Origin: Spirochaetaceae bacterium
GTDB taxonomy: Bacteria > Spirochaetota > Spirochaetia > Treponematales > Rectinemataceae
DNA length: 64,000 nt
Assembly (NCBI GenBank): GCA_025358255.1
Contig: JANYKC010000039.1
Span: forward strand, 1-64,000
Direction of reading: 5' to 3'
The position numbers were made by a program, and so were the translations under genes. The first letter of the stretch is position 1. Every line of letters starts with the position of its first letter. A model generated the notes under the pieces. It was not told where the DNA came from and searched no databases. It was given only the letters and a program-made list of their open reading frames with translations. Of this stretch, positions 51,906 through 60,704 are shown in pieces.

Positions 51906-52352
51906 ATGGACAAAGAGCAGGCGCTCTCGAAGGTCAGCATCTTCGAGAACCTCAATCCCAAATATGTCAAAGGTATCGCGGGCATCTGCACCGAGAGGAC
52001 CTTCAAGCCCGGCGACTACCTCATGAAGCAGGGAGAAAGCGGGATCGGCCTTTTCATCATCCTCTCTGGCCGCGTCCGCATCGAGAAAAACGACACTTCC
52101 GGCAGGCAGGTGGAAATCGCGGAAAACGGACCCGGGGAGATCATGGGCGAGATGGCCGTCTTCGACGGATCACCGCGTTCGGCAAGCGTCCTGGCCATCC
52201 AGGAGACTACCTGCCTTGTCCTGGCATCCTGGGAATTCAATTCCTTCCTCAAGACCTATCCTGAGGCTGCGCTGGAATTGCTTCCGATTATCGTGAGGCG
52301 CTTCCGCGAAACCAACGATGCCCTCATCGGGCTCAAGTCGATCAAGAACTAG
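51906..52352 (+). CDS. Cyclic nucleotide-binding domain protein
   Basis: A 148-residue stand-alone CNB (cNMP-binding) domain. The phosphate-binding cassette region is GEIMGEMAVFDGSPRSASVLA (about residues 78-98), with the PBC Arg/Ser pair present; the N-terminal FKPGDYLMKQGE is typical. There is no DNA-binding helix-turn-helix, so it is not a CRP-type regulator. It may sense a cyclic nucleotide as an adaptor, which is inferred. It is divergent from the pseudouridine synthase gene. Confidence 0.85.
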   Translation: MDKEQALSKVSIFENLNPKYVKGIAGICTERTFKPGDYLMKQGESGIGLFIILSGRVRIEKNDTSGRQVEIAENGPGEIMGEMAVFDGSPRSASVLAIQETTCLVLASWEFNSFLKTYPEAALELLPIIVRRFRETNDALIGLKSIKN

Positions 52353-52378
52353 ACGGCTTGCATCCAAAGATGACAAGG

Positions 52379-52406
52379 GGCTGCCCTGAAAGGGGCGGCC
52401 TTTTTT
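52379..52406 (+). terminator. Terminator of the cyclic-nucleotide-binding protein gene
   Basis: GGCTGCCC (52379-52386) pairs with GGGCGGCC (52393-52400, one G-T), followed by six T (52401-52406). Confidence 0.75.
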
Positions 52407-52460
52407 GTTTGGCGCTCGACCGGGCCTTTTTTTTGATACATACTGAGCGGGGCCTGGGAC

Positions 52461-52511
52461 AAAAAAACGGGCCTGCCGCACGCGCGCGATAGCGCGAGGT
52501 GCGACAGGCCC
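52461..52511 (-). terminator. Large terminator hairpin of the dxs-truA-HAD gene run
   Basis: On the minus strand GGGCCTGTCGCACC and the matching GTGCGGCAGGCCC arms form a stem of about 18 pairs with small internal bulges around a 4-nt loop, followed by GTTTTTTT (52461-52468). It lies 164 nt after the HAD gene stop. 52512-52674 holds no gene. Confidence 0.7.
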
Positions 52512-52674
52512 TGTTTCCCGTCCCACCCGCGGCGCTCCGGTGGTTTCCATGAATGGGGACGGGGTTCAACCAACGAATGCCGCGCTTGAAGGCTGGCGCT
52601 TTTCAGGGTGGGAGAGCGCGGACAATTCTAGGGATCGACGTGGGTCCGAATTCATAAAACAGGAGAGGAGCGTT

Positions 52675-53406
52675 TCAGGCGGTGGGGGGGAGGTCGAGGG
52701 CGGAAAGGAGGGCGGCCAGGGGGGTGGCGGCGGGGCCGGCGGGGAAGATCCTGTCGGCGGCGGAATAGAGGGAAAGGTCGCTGCCGGGGGCGGGGAAGAC
52801 TATGCAGCGCATGAGGGCGCGTTTGGCGGCAGTGAGTCCGTGGACCGCGTCCTCGAAGACGAGGCAACGTTGGGGGGAGACGCCGAGGCGGCGGGCGGTC
52901 TCCAGGAAGACCTCGGGATCGGGCTTGCCCTTGCTGACCTCGCTCGAGGAAAGCACGACGGAAAAACGGGACGCCAGGCCTGTGGCGGCCAAGGTGGCAT
53001 TGATCACTGTCGGACTGGAACCGGAGGCGATGGCCAAGGGCAGTCCTCGGCCATGGAGTACTTCGACAAGCTCGGACATCACGGGAAAGGCGAGGTTCCT
53101 CGACGCCAGGAAATCGAGGTAGTAGCTGTCACGCCGCGCGATCCTCTCCTCGAAAGGGAGTGCGGTCAAGGGGCTTGCGGGAAAGAGCCGGGCGAGGATG
53201 CGGAAAAAGTCCATGGTCCCACGCCCCATCATGCCGTCGTTGATCTCCTTCGTGAAGTCGATGTCCCAAAGGGCGAAGAACGCGCGGTCGCTCACCAGGT
53301 AATTCGGCTCCGAATCCACGAGGGTGCCGTCGAGGTCGAAGATGACGGCCTCGATGGTGGTTTGGACCGCGGCAGGAGCCGCGGCAAGGGGATCGGGATC
53401 GTCCAA
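52675..53406 (-). CDS. HAD-superfamily phosphatase, beta-phosphoglucomutase-like
   Basis: A 243-residue HAD hydrolase. Motif I is FDLDGTLVDSEPNY (about residue 22), motif II is IASGSS near residue 125, the motif III Lys is in KGKPDPEVF near residue 158 and motif IV is VFEDAVHGLTAAK near residue 181. The cap is the C1 type, as in beta-phosphoglucomutase or 2-deoxyglucose-6-phosphatase. The start is taken as TTG at 53406, 5 nt downstream of the truA stop. The substrate is not assignable. Confidence 0.82.
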   Translation of the reverse strand: MDDPDPLAAAPAAVQTTIEAVIFDLDGTLVDSEPNYLVSDRAFFALWDIDFTKEINDGMMGRGTMDFFRILARLFPASPLTALPFEERIARRDSYYLDFLASRNLAFPVMSELVEVLHGRGLPLAIASGSSPTVINATLAATGLASRFSVVLSSSEVSKGKPDPEVFLETARRLGVSPQRCLVFEDAVHGLTAAKRALMRCIVFPAPGSDLSLYSAADRIFPAGPAATPLAALLSALDLPPTA

Positions 53407-53411
53407 GGCTT

Positions 53412-54293
53412 CTAGCCCTCCACAAGTCCCAGGCCGGGCACGAGGCGCGGGCCGGGTTCTTCGTCGCCATCGGAGTCCGCGGACTCCAGTTTTTTCAGGG
53501 TCCAGTAAGCGCCTCGGCCAGGCCGCGTCGGAGCGGCGTAGTATTCGACATTCCAGAGGAAAAGCCCGCGGGCGGGGGCGGTCGGCCCGGCCGCGTGGCG
53601 GTCACCGGAGGACAGGAGGTCGCCGAAGGAGGCGGGGCCACGGCCCTCTGCCTCGTAGGACAGGAGGGTCCCGACGATGGAGCGCACCATCCGCAGGAGG
53701 AAGGCGTTGGCGGCGATCTCGAAGACGAGTCCGTCGCCATCCCAGCGGAAGGAAGCCTCGTGGACAAATCGGGAGCGGGAAAGGCTCTCGTCACGGGCCG
53801 AGGAAAGGGCCGTGAAATCGCATTCCCCGAGCATCGCGGAGGCCATCGCGTTGAGGACGGCTATGTCGGGCCGGCGGTGGATGAGATGGGCATAGCGCAG
53901 GCGGATAGGGTCAGCAAAAGGGCCGCAGAGGATGAAATAGCGATAGCGGCGGAGGCGGGCATCGTAGCGCGAATGGAAGTCGAAGTCGGCATCCCGCGCT
54001 CCCAGGACGCGTATGTCGCGGGGGAGGAGCTTGTTGAGGGCGGGAAGGAAGCGTCCCGCCTCGATGGACCTTATGTCGGTGTAGAAATTCGCCACCTGGC
54101 CCATGGCATGGACCCCTGCGTCTGTCCGGCCGGCAGCGACAGTAGGCAGGGGATGGCCGTGCATCCTGGCCAGGGCTTTCTCCAGCTCCTCCTGGACGGT
54201 GCGGGCGTTCTTCTGGCGCTGCCAGCCGCCGAAATCGCTTCCGTCGTAGGAAAGGACGAGGCGGATATTGCGCATGTCGGCGGGACTAATCAT
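53412..54293 (-). CDS. truA: tRNA pseudouridine(38-40) synthase TruA
   Basis: A 293-residue pseudouridine synthase. It shows YDGSDFGGWQRQ near the start, the catalytic Asp in AAGRTDAGVHAMGQVANF (about residue 58) and the C-terminal FLLRMVRSIVGTLL segment. It modifies positions 38-40 of the tRNA anticodon stem. The first ATG at 54293 overlaps the DUF2225 stop by 8 nt; the ATG at 54275 (MRNIRL) matches the family start better and may be the real one. A long low-complexity tail extends the C-terminus. Confidence 0.93.
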   Translation of the reverse strand: MISPADMRNIRLVLSYDGSDFGGWQRQKNARTVQEELEKALARMHGHPLPTVAAGRTDAGVHAMGQVANFYTDIRSIEAGRFLPALNKLLPRDIRVLGARDADFDFHSRYDARLRRYRYFILCGPFADPIRLRYAHLIHRRPDIAVLNAMASAMLGECDFTALSSARDESLSRSRFVHEASFRWDGDGLVFEIAANAFLLRMVRSIVGTLLSYEAEGRGPASFGDLLSSGDRHAAGPTAPARGLFLWNVEYYAAPTRPGRGAYWTLKKLESADSDGDEEPGPRLVPGLGLVEG

Positions 54294-55173
54294 CGCTCTC
54301 TTCGTCGTCCACCTGCAGCTCGACCTTGAGGAGGTCGAAAAGGTCCCTGGCCTTGTCGAGGAGGGGGCCGGGCTTGTTCTTGGTGGAGCGGCCCAGGCCG
54401 AACATCTTGGCGATCGCGCGCTTCCCCTGGGTGAGGGTGTCCGTCCTGAGCTCCGGGTTCGCGTGGGGACCGTACTTGAGCTCCAGGATGGTCGCCACGT
54501 AGAGCACGCCTTCGAAGCCGTAGCTCTTGTCCGTGTCGGGACCGAGCCATTTCAGGGTGGAAAGCCGCTCCCCGCCCTTGGTCTCGAGCTCCACGGCCAG
54601 CTTGTAGAGATAGCGGGCCTTGCGGTAGAAGAGGTCCGCGGCATAGGCGAAGTTCTCCCCCGGGCGCTTCTCCTCAAGTTGCTTACACAGCCAGGCCGCC
54701 CGGAGGGCGGAGATTCCCTGCTTGAAGGTCGGCGCGTATTCCTTGGTGAAGGAATCGTAGGAGATCATGGCCAGGTAGTAGCTCGCGGCCCCCTCGACGA
54801 GTCCGCGGGGGGAATTGAAGTCGACGGTCTCGAAGACGCGTTGTGCGCCCTCGACCCTGGAGGCGATCCCTGTCTGGAGGGCGGACTTGATCCCCGGAGA
54901 GACCGCGCCGAAATCGGCCTTCCACGCCGAGTACCAGCATGAAGGGCACACGGTGAGGTCGTAGACGAGGGGATGGATCTCCCCGTAGGCCTGCATGGGG
55001 ATGTAGGTGCGGTGGAGCTCGTCGGTGAGGTCGCTCGCGTTGAGGCGGCCGGAAAAAAGCTCCTCCCGGTGGAAATCCGTCTCGCAGACGGGGCAATGCA
55101 CCACGTCCTTCGCGATGAAGGTGACCTTCTTTTCCTTGTCGTCCTTTTCTGGCTTCGGCGCGTTTCGTACCAT
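54286..55173 (-). CDS. DUF2225 protein
   Basis: A 295-residue DUF2225 member, a family of unknown function common in spirochaetes and Firmicutes. The zinc-ribbon-like N-terminus has CPVCETDF (about residue 18), with the second knuckle in VCPSCWYSAWKADF near residue 75. TPR-like helical repeats follow. The gene lies between acpS and truA, an order I recall from other spirochaetes. No enzyme motif is visible. Confidence 0.75.
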   Translation of the reverse strand: MVRNAPKPEKDDKEKKVTFIAKDVVHCPVCETDFHREELFSGRLNASDLTDELHRTYIPMQAYGEIHPLVYDLTVCPSCWYSAWKADFGAVSPGIKSALQTGIASRVEGAQRVFETVDFNSPRGLVEGAASYYLAMISYDSFTKEYAPTFKQGISALRAAWLCKQLEEKRPGENFAYAADLFYRKARYLYKLAVELETKGGERLSTLKWLGPDTDKSYGFEGVLYVATILELKYGPHANPELRTDTLTQGKRAIAKMFGLGRSTKNKPGPLLDKARDLFDLLKVELQVDDEESDD

Positions 55174-55176
55174 GTG

Positions 55177-55548
55177 TCAATTCTCCAGGACAACCACGGC
55201 CACGGCGTTCTCGCGCTCGTGGGTCAGCGACAGGTGGACAAAACGCCCACCCGACGCCTCGAAGCGCGCCCGCGCGTCCCCGTAGAGGATGAGATCCGGC
55301 TTGCCGTTGAAATCGTTGAGTACCTGTATGTCGCGCAGCTTGATCCCCGTCAGTCCGGTGCCCAGGGCCTTGCCGAAGGCCTCCTTGGCGGCGAAACGGG
55401 CCGCCAGGGACAGGGCGGCCGAATGCCCCCGTTCCATCACGGAGGCGATCTCGTCCGGGTGGAAAAAACGGTCCACCAAGCCCGGCTTGGCAAGCCAGTG
55501 CCTGATGCGGTCCACGTGGACGATGTCGATCCCGAGTCCCACGATCAC
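55177..55548 (-). CDS. acpS: Holo-ACP synthase
   Basis: A 123-residue phosphopantetheinyl transferase of the AcpS type. The Mg-binding GLGIDIVHVDRI (Asp about residue 8) and FAAKEAFGKALGTGL (Glu about residue 53) are both present. It loads coenzyme A phosphopantetheine onto acyl carrier protein. It overlaps the upstream ybbR gene by 4 nt (ATGA) and is followed at 3 nt by the DUF2225 gene. Confidence 0.95.
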   Translation of the reverse strand: MIVGLGIDIVHVDRIRHWLAKPGLVDRFFHPDEIASVMERGHSAALSLAARFAAKEAFGKALGTGLTGIKLRDIQVLNDFNGKPDLILYGDARARFEASGGRFVHLSLTHERENAVAVVVLEN

Positions 55549-56501
55549 GGGAGGCCTCCCTGCCTGGGAAGGATCCGGATGGAGAGGACGGCCGGCTCCA
55601 GGGACTCGACCTGGATGCCTTCGGGCAGCTTCACCTGGACGGGAATGCTGTAGCTGCCTGCCCTGCGGATCTGGGACAGGTCGACGAGGAGGCTGTCGGG
55701 CGCGAGCTGGAAATCCTGGAGGTCGATGGTCTGGGACTTGAGCTTGAGGCGCAGGGCAGGCAAGGTCTCCGCGAGGGCCAGGCCATCCTGGAGCCCGTAG
55801 GCCGTGGGCAGGACGCTCGTGAAGGACTTGACGGTGACCGACTTCACGACCGCGCCGCGGAACTCCGCGGTGTCCGTCCCCGCGACGGACACGAGGGCGT
55901 TCGCGCGCGCCAGCCTGGTCTTCACGACAAAATCGCCGTGCCGGCCGGAGAGTTCGATCGGTTCGGTCGTCACGTCGGTGATGCGCTCCATCGCCCCGGA
56001 AGGTCCTTCGATGGTCACCTCACCGGGGGCGAGGTCGAAGGACTTGAGTTCGAAGCCTGGATCGAGGAAGCCATGGAAGGTCGGGGTCACGGGCACCACC
56101 CGCGAGATCTTGCGGTCCATCGTCACCGATATCGTGGCCGGGTCGGGCAGGATCTCCAGGGGGTCCACCTCGACGGCGTTGCCCCGCTTCTCGATGGCTA
56201 TCGTCGCCTTGGAAAGGCCGGGCCGGCGGACCTCGGAGAAATCGACGCTCGCCCGGATGTCGTCCTCCTGGATCTGGAAAAGGTCGGCGGATTCCCCGCG
56301 CAAGGAGAGCTTGACCGTCCTCGGATACTGGCTGGAGGGGACGAACTCCCCGTTCGTGACGAGGGCAAGGGGGACCGTCAGGGTCCGCTGCTCCAGCTTG
56401 TTAAGGTGGAAGAAGAAGAACAGGAGGAGGGCCACGGCGAGGGAGAGGACCTTGGCCGGCCAGTCGGAGAAGACGCGGGGCCAGAAACCTTTAGCTCTCA
56501 T
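55545..56501 (-). CDS. YbbR-domain protein (CdaR-like)
   Basis: A 318-residue protein with one N-terminal membrane segment (about residues 17-33) and three YbbR-type beta-sandwich repeats (about residues 40-120, 125-205, 215-315). It is the partner and regulator of the diadenylate cyclase CdaA in many bacteria. It overlaps cdaA by 11 nt, which supports the link. The extracytoplasmic repeats have no known ligand. Confidence 0.87.
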   Translation of the reverse strand: MRAKGFWPRVFSDWPAKVLSLAVALLLFFFFHLNKLEQRTLTVPLALVTNGEFVPSSQYPRTVKLSLRGESADLFQIQEDDIRASVDFSEVRRPGLSKATIAIEKRGNAVEVDPLEILPDPATISVTMDRKISRVVPVTPTFHGFLDPGFELKSFDLAPGEVTIEGPSGAMERITDVTTEPIELSGRHGDFVVKTRLARANALVSVAGTDTAEFRGAVVKSVTVKSFTSVLPTAYGLQDGLALAETLPALRLKLKSQTIDLQDFQLAPDSLLVDLSQIRRAGSYSIPVQVKLPEGIQVESLEPAVLSIRILPRQGGLP

Positions 56502-57297
56502 GGCTCTCGTCCTCCTCCGTCTCGCCGGCGGATTCGGGGAACTCGAGGAGGTCGCCCAAGCGGCGCCTCACCTGCTCCGCGGAAAGCCCGTAGTACAGCT
56601 TGGAATCATAGGCGAGGGAAAGGGCGCCGGTCTCCTCGGAGACGACAAGGACGACGGCGTCCGCTTCCTCGGAAAGGCCGAGGGCGGCGCGGTGCCGCGT
56701 GCCGAAGCTCTTGCGGATGTCCTGCTGCTCTGAAAGGGGAAGGAAGCATCCGGCCGCCGCTATCCGGCCGTCCTGGATGATCAGGGCCCCGTCGTGGAGG
56801 GGCGTGTCAAAGCTGAAGATCGCTATGATGAGGCTGGAGGAGATGAGGCTGTCCAGCCGCGTGCCGGTATCGACGATGTTCTTGAGGCCGACATTGCGGC
56901 CAAAGACGACCAGCGCGCCGCGCCGCAATCCGGACAGGGTCTCCGCGGCGCTGATGATCACTTCGATCTGGCCCACGCGGGGCCTGGCCGCGCCCCGGAA
57001 GAAGGATCCCTGGCCGAGCTTCATGAAGATCTTCCTGAGCTCGGGCTGGAAGACGATGGCCACGGCGATGAAGAGGCCGGGGGCCAGCGCGTTCAGTATC
57101 CAGCTGACGGTGGAGAGCTGGAGGAAGAGGGCCACCGCGTAGAAAGCCCCGAGGATGAGGGCGCCCTTGATGAGGGAAACGGCCTGGGTCTTCACGAGGA
57201 CCTGGTAGGTCTTGTAGAGGATGAAGGCGAGCAGGATGACGTCGAGGGCGGGACGGACATAGCCCCCGATGAATCCAGCTCCCAGTCCGATGCCCAT
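56491..57297 (-). CDS. cdaA: Diadenylate cyclase CdaA
   Basis: A 268-residue membrane-bound enzyme that makes cyclic di-AMP from ATP. Three hydrophobic helices occupy about residues 10-85. The DAC domain has the DGALII motif (about residue 170) and the RHR motif in FGTRHRAALGLSE near residue 203, both needed for activity. It stands 36 nt downstream of folP in the same direction and is followed by ybbR. It shows that the organism uses c-di-AMP signalling. Confidence 0.95.
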   Translation of the reverse strand: MGIGLGAGFIGGYVRPALDVILLAFILYKTYQVLVKTQAVSLIKGALILGAFYAVALFLQLSTVSWILNALAPGLFIAVAIVFQPELRKIFMKLGQGSFFRGAARPRVGQIEVIISAAETLSGLRRGALVVFGRNVGLKNIVDTGTRLDSLISSSLIIAIFSFDTPLHDGALIIQDGRIAAAGCFLPLSEQQDIRKSFGTRHRAALGLSEEADAVVLVVSEETGALSLAYDSKLYYGLSAEQVRRRLGDLLEFPESAGETEEDESHES

Positions 57298-57333
57298 GAG
57301 CCCCCCTAGCCTTCCTGCTTCGCCGCCGCTTAT

Positions 57334-58176
57334 TTATGCCTGCCGTCCCGAAAGGGAGGCGGCGAACACGGCAAGGGCGTCCCTGGTTTCGGCCGCGTCA
57401 TGGACCCGGAATATCCTGGCGCCGCGCGAATAGGCCGCGCAGGCTGCGCCAAGGCTGCCTGCCATGCGGCCCTCGGCAGGCCTCCCCGTGATCGCCCCGA
57501 TGAAGGACTTGCGGGACAGGCCGACCAGGAGAGGATAGCCCAAAGCGAAGAGCGAGTCGAGCCTCGAAAGAAGGGCCAGGTTGTCCTCCAGCCTTTTCCC
57601 GAAGCCGATGCCGGGGTCCAGGGCTATGGCTCCCGCCTGGACACCGGCCGCGACGGCGGCACGGGCGGCGGCGGCAAGGAACTCGCCCACCTCGGCCGGG
57701 CAGTCGTCGTAGCGAGGGCTATCCTGCATGTTCTTGGGGTCACCCTTCATGTGCATGAGTATGAGGGCAGCGCCGGTCGCGGCGACCGTCCTGGCCATGT
57801 CGGGGTCGCTGAGGGCGGACACGTCATTGACGATATCGGCGCCGGCGTCCAGGGCGGCCCGGGCCACGGAGGCCTTGCGGGTATCCACGGATATCGGTAT
57901 CGAGCTGACCTTCCTGATGGCCAGGATGGCAGGGATGACGCGCTCGAGCTCCTCGGCCTCGCCCACCGCGTCGGATCCCGGCCGCGTGGACTCGCCGCCG
58001 ATATCTATGATTCCGGCTCCGGCAGTCTGGGCGCCAAGGGCAGCGTCCTTCGCGTCTTCGGCCAGGCGGCGCCGGCTCGGGGCGTAAAAGGAATCGGGCG
58101 TGGCGTTCACGACGGCCATGACGACAAAGGGCTCAAGTTCGAGGATGCGGCCACGTGGCAATATCAAGCGGGCCAT
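57334..58176 (-). CDS. folP: Dihydropteroate synthase
   Basis: A 280-residue DHPS that joins p-aminobenzoate to the pterin pyrophosphate in folate synthesis; the target of sulfonamides. Marks are VMAVVNATPDSF (about residue 19), IDIGGESTRPG near residue 56, ILMHMKGDPKNMQ near residue 140 and GIGFGKRLEDN near residue 190. The ATG at 58176 has a GGAGGGAG site and lies 4 nt after the dxs stop; the frame is open further upstream inside dxs. Confidence 0.95.
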   Translation of the reverse strand: MARLILPRGRILELEPFVVMAVVNATPDSFYAPSRRRLAEDAKDAALGAQTAGAGIIDIGGESTRPGSDAVGEAEELERVIPAILAIRKVSSIPISVDTRKASVARAALDAGADIVNDVSALSDPDMARTVAATGAALILMHMKGDPKNMQDSPRYDDCPAEVGEFLAAAARAAVAAGVQAGAIALDPGIGFGKRLEDNLALLSRLDSLFALGYPLLVGLSRKSFIGAITGRPAEGRMAGSLGAACAAYSRGARIFRVHDAAETRDALAVFAASLSGRQA

Positions 58177-58180
58177 GGCT

Positions 58181-60091
58181 TTAGCTCCCTCCGCCAGCGG
58201 CGCTGAAAAGATAGATGCGTCCATCCTCGGCCTCGAGGAGTCGGATGCGTTCGGCTATGCAGCTTGCCGAAAAGCCCGCGCGTTCGAGGAGCTCCTCGCG
58301 GCTGGCCTGCGGGAAGGGCTCGGAAGGGAAGCCGAGGGCCGTGAAGAAAAGGCGCGGAAGGCGGCGCGAGAGGAGGCCGGCGAGGCTCTCGCCCAGGCCG
58401 CCGGCATAGGCGCCTTCCTCGAGGAAGACCGCGCGCTTGTAGCCGGCGCAGGCCTCCATGAAGGCCTCCTCGTCGATGGGCGAGACATAGCGCAGGTTGT
58501 AGACGTCGGCGGAGCGCCCCTCGCGGAGGAGGCTGTCGGCGGCTTCCACCGCCGCTTCCACGAGGCCGCCCATCGCGATGATGAGGCTGTCCGAGCCCGA
58601 GCGGCGGACAAAGGCCCCCCGCCCCACCTGCCACGGCTCGGCATAGGCATCCTCTTCGCGGGGGCAACGGGCCTTGGGAAAGCGTATCACCGTGGGTCCG
58701 CCTTCCTGGGCAAAGGCATGGCCAAGGGCCAGGTCGAGGTCGACGGCGCTGGCCGGCGCAAGCACCCTGATGTTCGGCAGGGAGCGGAAGAGGGCAATGT
58801 CGTAGATGCCCTGGTGGGTCTCGCCGTCCTCTCCGACAGCTCCCGCGCGATCGAGGGCGAGGACCATGGAACGGCCCTGGAGGGCCGCGTCGTGGAAGAC
58901 CTGGTCGACCGCGCGCTGGATGAAGGTCGAGTAGATGGCGACCACGGGCTTGAGGCCGCCCGCCGCGAGGCCCGCGCCGAAGGTGACCGCGTGCTCCTCG
59001 GCGATGCCGACGTCGTAGAGGCGCCCCGGGAAGGCCGAGCGGAATTCCTCGAGCCCGGTCCCCTTGGCCATGGCGGCCGTGACGGCCACGACCCGCTCGT
59101 CCTTCCCCGCGAGGCGGATCAGGGATGCGGAAAATGCCTCGGTGAAGGTGACGACGGGCCTGGTCTCCACCTTGCCGTCGGAGGCGCGCATGGGGGAGAC
59201 GCCGTGGTAGCGGGCGGGATCCTCCTCGGCCAGCTCGTAACCCTTGCCCTTGCGGGTGATGACATGGATGACGACGGGCCGGTCAAGGGGCTTCACCTCG
59301 CGGAAGACCTGTATCATCGCGGCCATGTTGTGGCCGTCGATCGGGCCTACATACTCGAAACCGAGGTCCGAAAAAAGGTTTTCCTTGAAGAAAAGGCCCT
59401 TTACTGCCCGCTTGCCCCTGACCATGGCAGGATAGAGCCAGGGGCCCAGAAGGGGGATGCCCCTGACGATGGCATCGATCCTGGAGCGGATTTTCTGGTA
59501 GCGCACTGTCGCGGAAAGCCGTGAAAGGTAGCGGGAGAGGGCGCCGACATTGGCCTGGATCGACATCTTGTTGTCGTTGAGGACGACGACGAGGGGGAGG
59601 CCCAGCTGTCCCCCGTGGGAAAGGGCCTCAAAGGCCATGCCACCGGTGAGGGCGCCATCCCCGATCACCGCTATGACCTTGCCGCCCAGGCCGAGCCTGG
59701 TGCGGGCCGCCAGGAGGCCGAGGGCGCTGGAGATCGAGGTCGAGGCATGCCCGGCATCGAAGATGTCATGGGGGCTTTCATTGCGTTTGGGAAAACCGGA
59801 AAGCCCTCCCTGCCGGCGGATCGTGTCGAAACGCTCCCTCCGGCCCGTGACCAGCTTGTGCGCATAGCACTGGTGGCCTACGTCCCAGACAATGCTGTCC
59901 CCGGGCGATTCAAACACGCGATGGAGGGCAAGGGTGAGTTCGACGACGCCGAGGTTGGAGGCGAGGTGACCGCCATTCCGGCTGACCGTGTCGACGATCC
60001 GTTTCCGGATCTCCCCGGCCAGGGTGGCAAGCCCCTTCATGTCGAGGCCCTTGAGATCGGCCGGGGATTCGATGCTGTCGAGAATTGACAT
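58181..60091 (-). CDS. dxs: 1-deoxy-D-xylulose-5-phosphate synthase
   Basis: A 636-residue TDP enzyme that condenses pyruvate with glyceraldehyde 3-phosphate, the first step of the MEP isoprenoid pathway. It shows GGHLASNLGVVELTLALH near residue 35, the TDP motif IGDGALTGGMAFEALSHGG (about residue 145, ending VLNDN), GIAEEHAVTFGAGLA near residue 365 and DRAGAVGEDGETHQG near residue 424. The ATG at 60091 is chosen; an in-frame GTG at 60100 also exists. It leads the folP-cdaA run. Confidence 0.96.
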   Translation of the reverse strand: MSILDSIESPADLKGLDMKGLATLAGEIRKRIVDTVSRNGGHLASNLGVVELTLALHRVFESPGDSIVWDVGHQCYAHKLVTGRRERFDTIRRQGGLSGFPKRNESPHDIFDAGHASTSISSALGLLAARTRLGLGGKVIAVIGDGALTGGMAFEALSHGGQLGLPLVVVLNDNKMSIQANVGALSRYLSRLSATVRYQKIRSRIDAIVRGIPLLGPWLYPAMVRGKRAVKGLFFKENLFSDLGFEYVGPIDGHNMAAMIQVFREVKPLDRPVVIHVITRKGKGYELAEEDPARYHGVSPMRASDGKVETRPVVTFTEAFSASLIRLAGKDERVVAVTAAMAKGTGLEEFRSAFPGRLYDVGIAEEHAVTFGAGLAAGGLKPVVAIYSTFIQRAVDQVFHDAALQGRSMVLALDRAGAVGEDGETHQGIYDIALFRSLPNIRVLAPASAVDLDLALGHAFAQEGGPTVIRFPKARCPREEDAYAEPWQVGRGAFVRRSGSDSLIIAMGGLVEAAVEAADSLLREGRSADVYNLRYVSPIDEEAFMEACAGYKRAVFLEEGAYAGGLGESLAGLLSRRLPRLFFTALGFPSEPFPQASREELLERAGFSASCIAERIRLLEAEDGRIYLFSAAGGGS

Positions 60092-60133
60092 CGTCACCAC
60101 GATATCACAGCCGCACGGCCTTTGCCAGACGCC

Positions 60134-60178
60134 CAGTGCCCCGAGGCACAGTGCCCCGAGGCACAGTGCCCCGAAGCA
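60134..60178 (+). repeat. 15-bp tandem repeat upstream of a hypothetical gene
   Basis: Three copies of CAGTGCCCCGAGGCA (the third with one change) lie between dxs and the gene at 60234, in non-coding DNA. Confidence 0.8.
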
Positions 60179-60233
60179 AGCGGCGGGGCGACGGGTCTTG
60201 CCTGCTTTGCGTTGTATCCGGCATCATGTGTCC

Positions 60234-60704
60234 ATGGAATCCTTGACCCTCCTCAGCCTCAGGCTTCACGCTCCCCTTGCCTACGCGGGCATGGAGAATC
60301 CACCCTTCGCCGGCCTGGGAAAGGAAAGGCAAGGGAAGGACCTGGGAGAGGGGGACGAGGAGGTTTTCATCTTCGATGACGAGGATCTCATCGCCTTCGA
60401 TCCCGACGATGGGCCCAGGACAAGGGGGGAACTCCCGCCCCCCTCCTTCCATGGCAGGCTCGCGGACCCCAAGGCCGGCCATGGACCCGGCCAGGAGCCC
60501 TGGACCCTCCCGGCGGGCGACTACCTCTTCATGCAGTGGCGACCGGTGGACGCGTCGGAGACCTTGGCGGGCATCGAGTGGTTCGCCCGGGAGGGCTGGT
60601 GGGAAGGCGACCCGGGCAAGGGGCCCTTCATCCTCCGCCGCATCCTGGAGGACGGACGCCTGGCCACCCAGCTCCTCCGCGCGCGCTACTCCAGCACGGC
60701 GTAG
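60234..60704 (+). CDS. Uncharacterised protein, convergent with alaS
   Basis: A 156-residue protein without signal peptide or membrane segment. It is acidic in the middle (EGDEEVFIFDDEDLIAFDPDDG) and ends with a Trp-rich, folded-looking part (YLFMQWRPVDASETLAGIEWFAREGWWEGD). I do not recognise a family. The ATG at 60234 begins the better-conserved-looking part (MESLTLLSLRL), although the frame is open upstream across the tandem repeat. Its 3' end overlaps alaS by 19 nt on the opposite strand. Codon use looks like its neighbours. Confidence 0.6.
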   Translation: MESLTLLSLRLHAPLAYAGMENPPFAGLGKERQGKDLGEGDEEVFIFDDEDLIAFDPDDGPRTRGELPPPSFHGRLADPKAGHGPGQEPWTLPAGDYLFMQWRPVDASETLAGIEWFAREGWWEGDPGKGPFILRRILEDGRLATQLLRARYSSTA

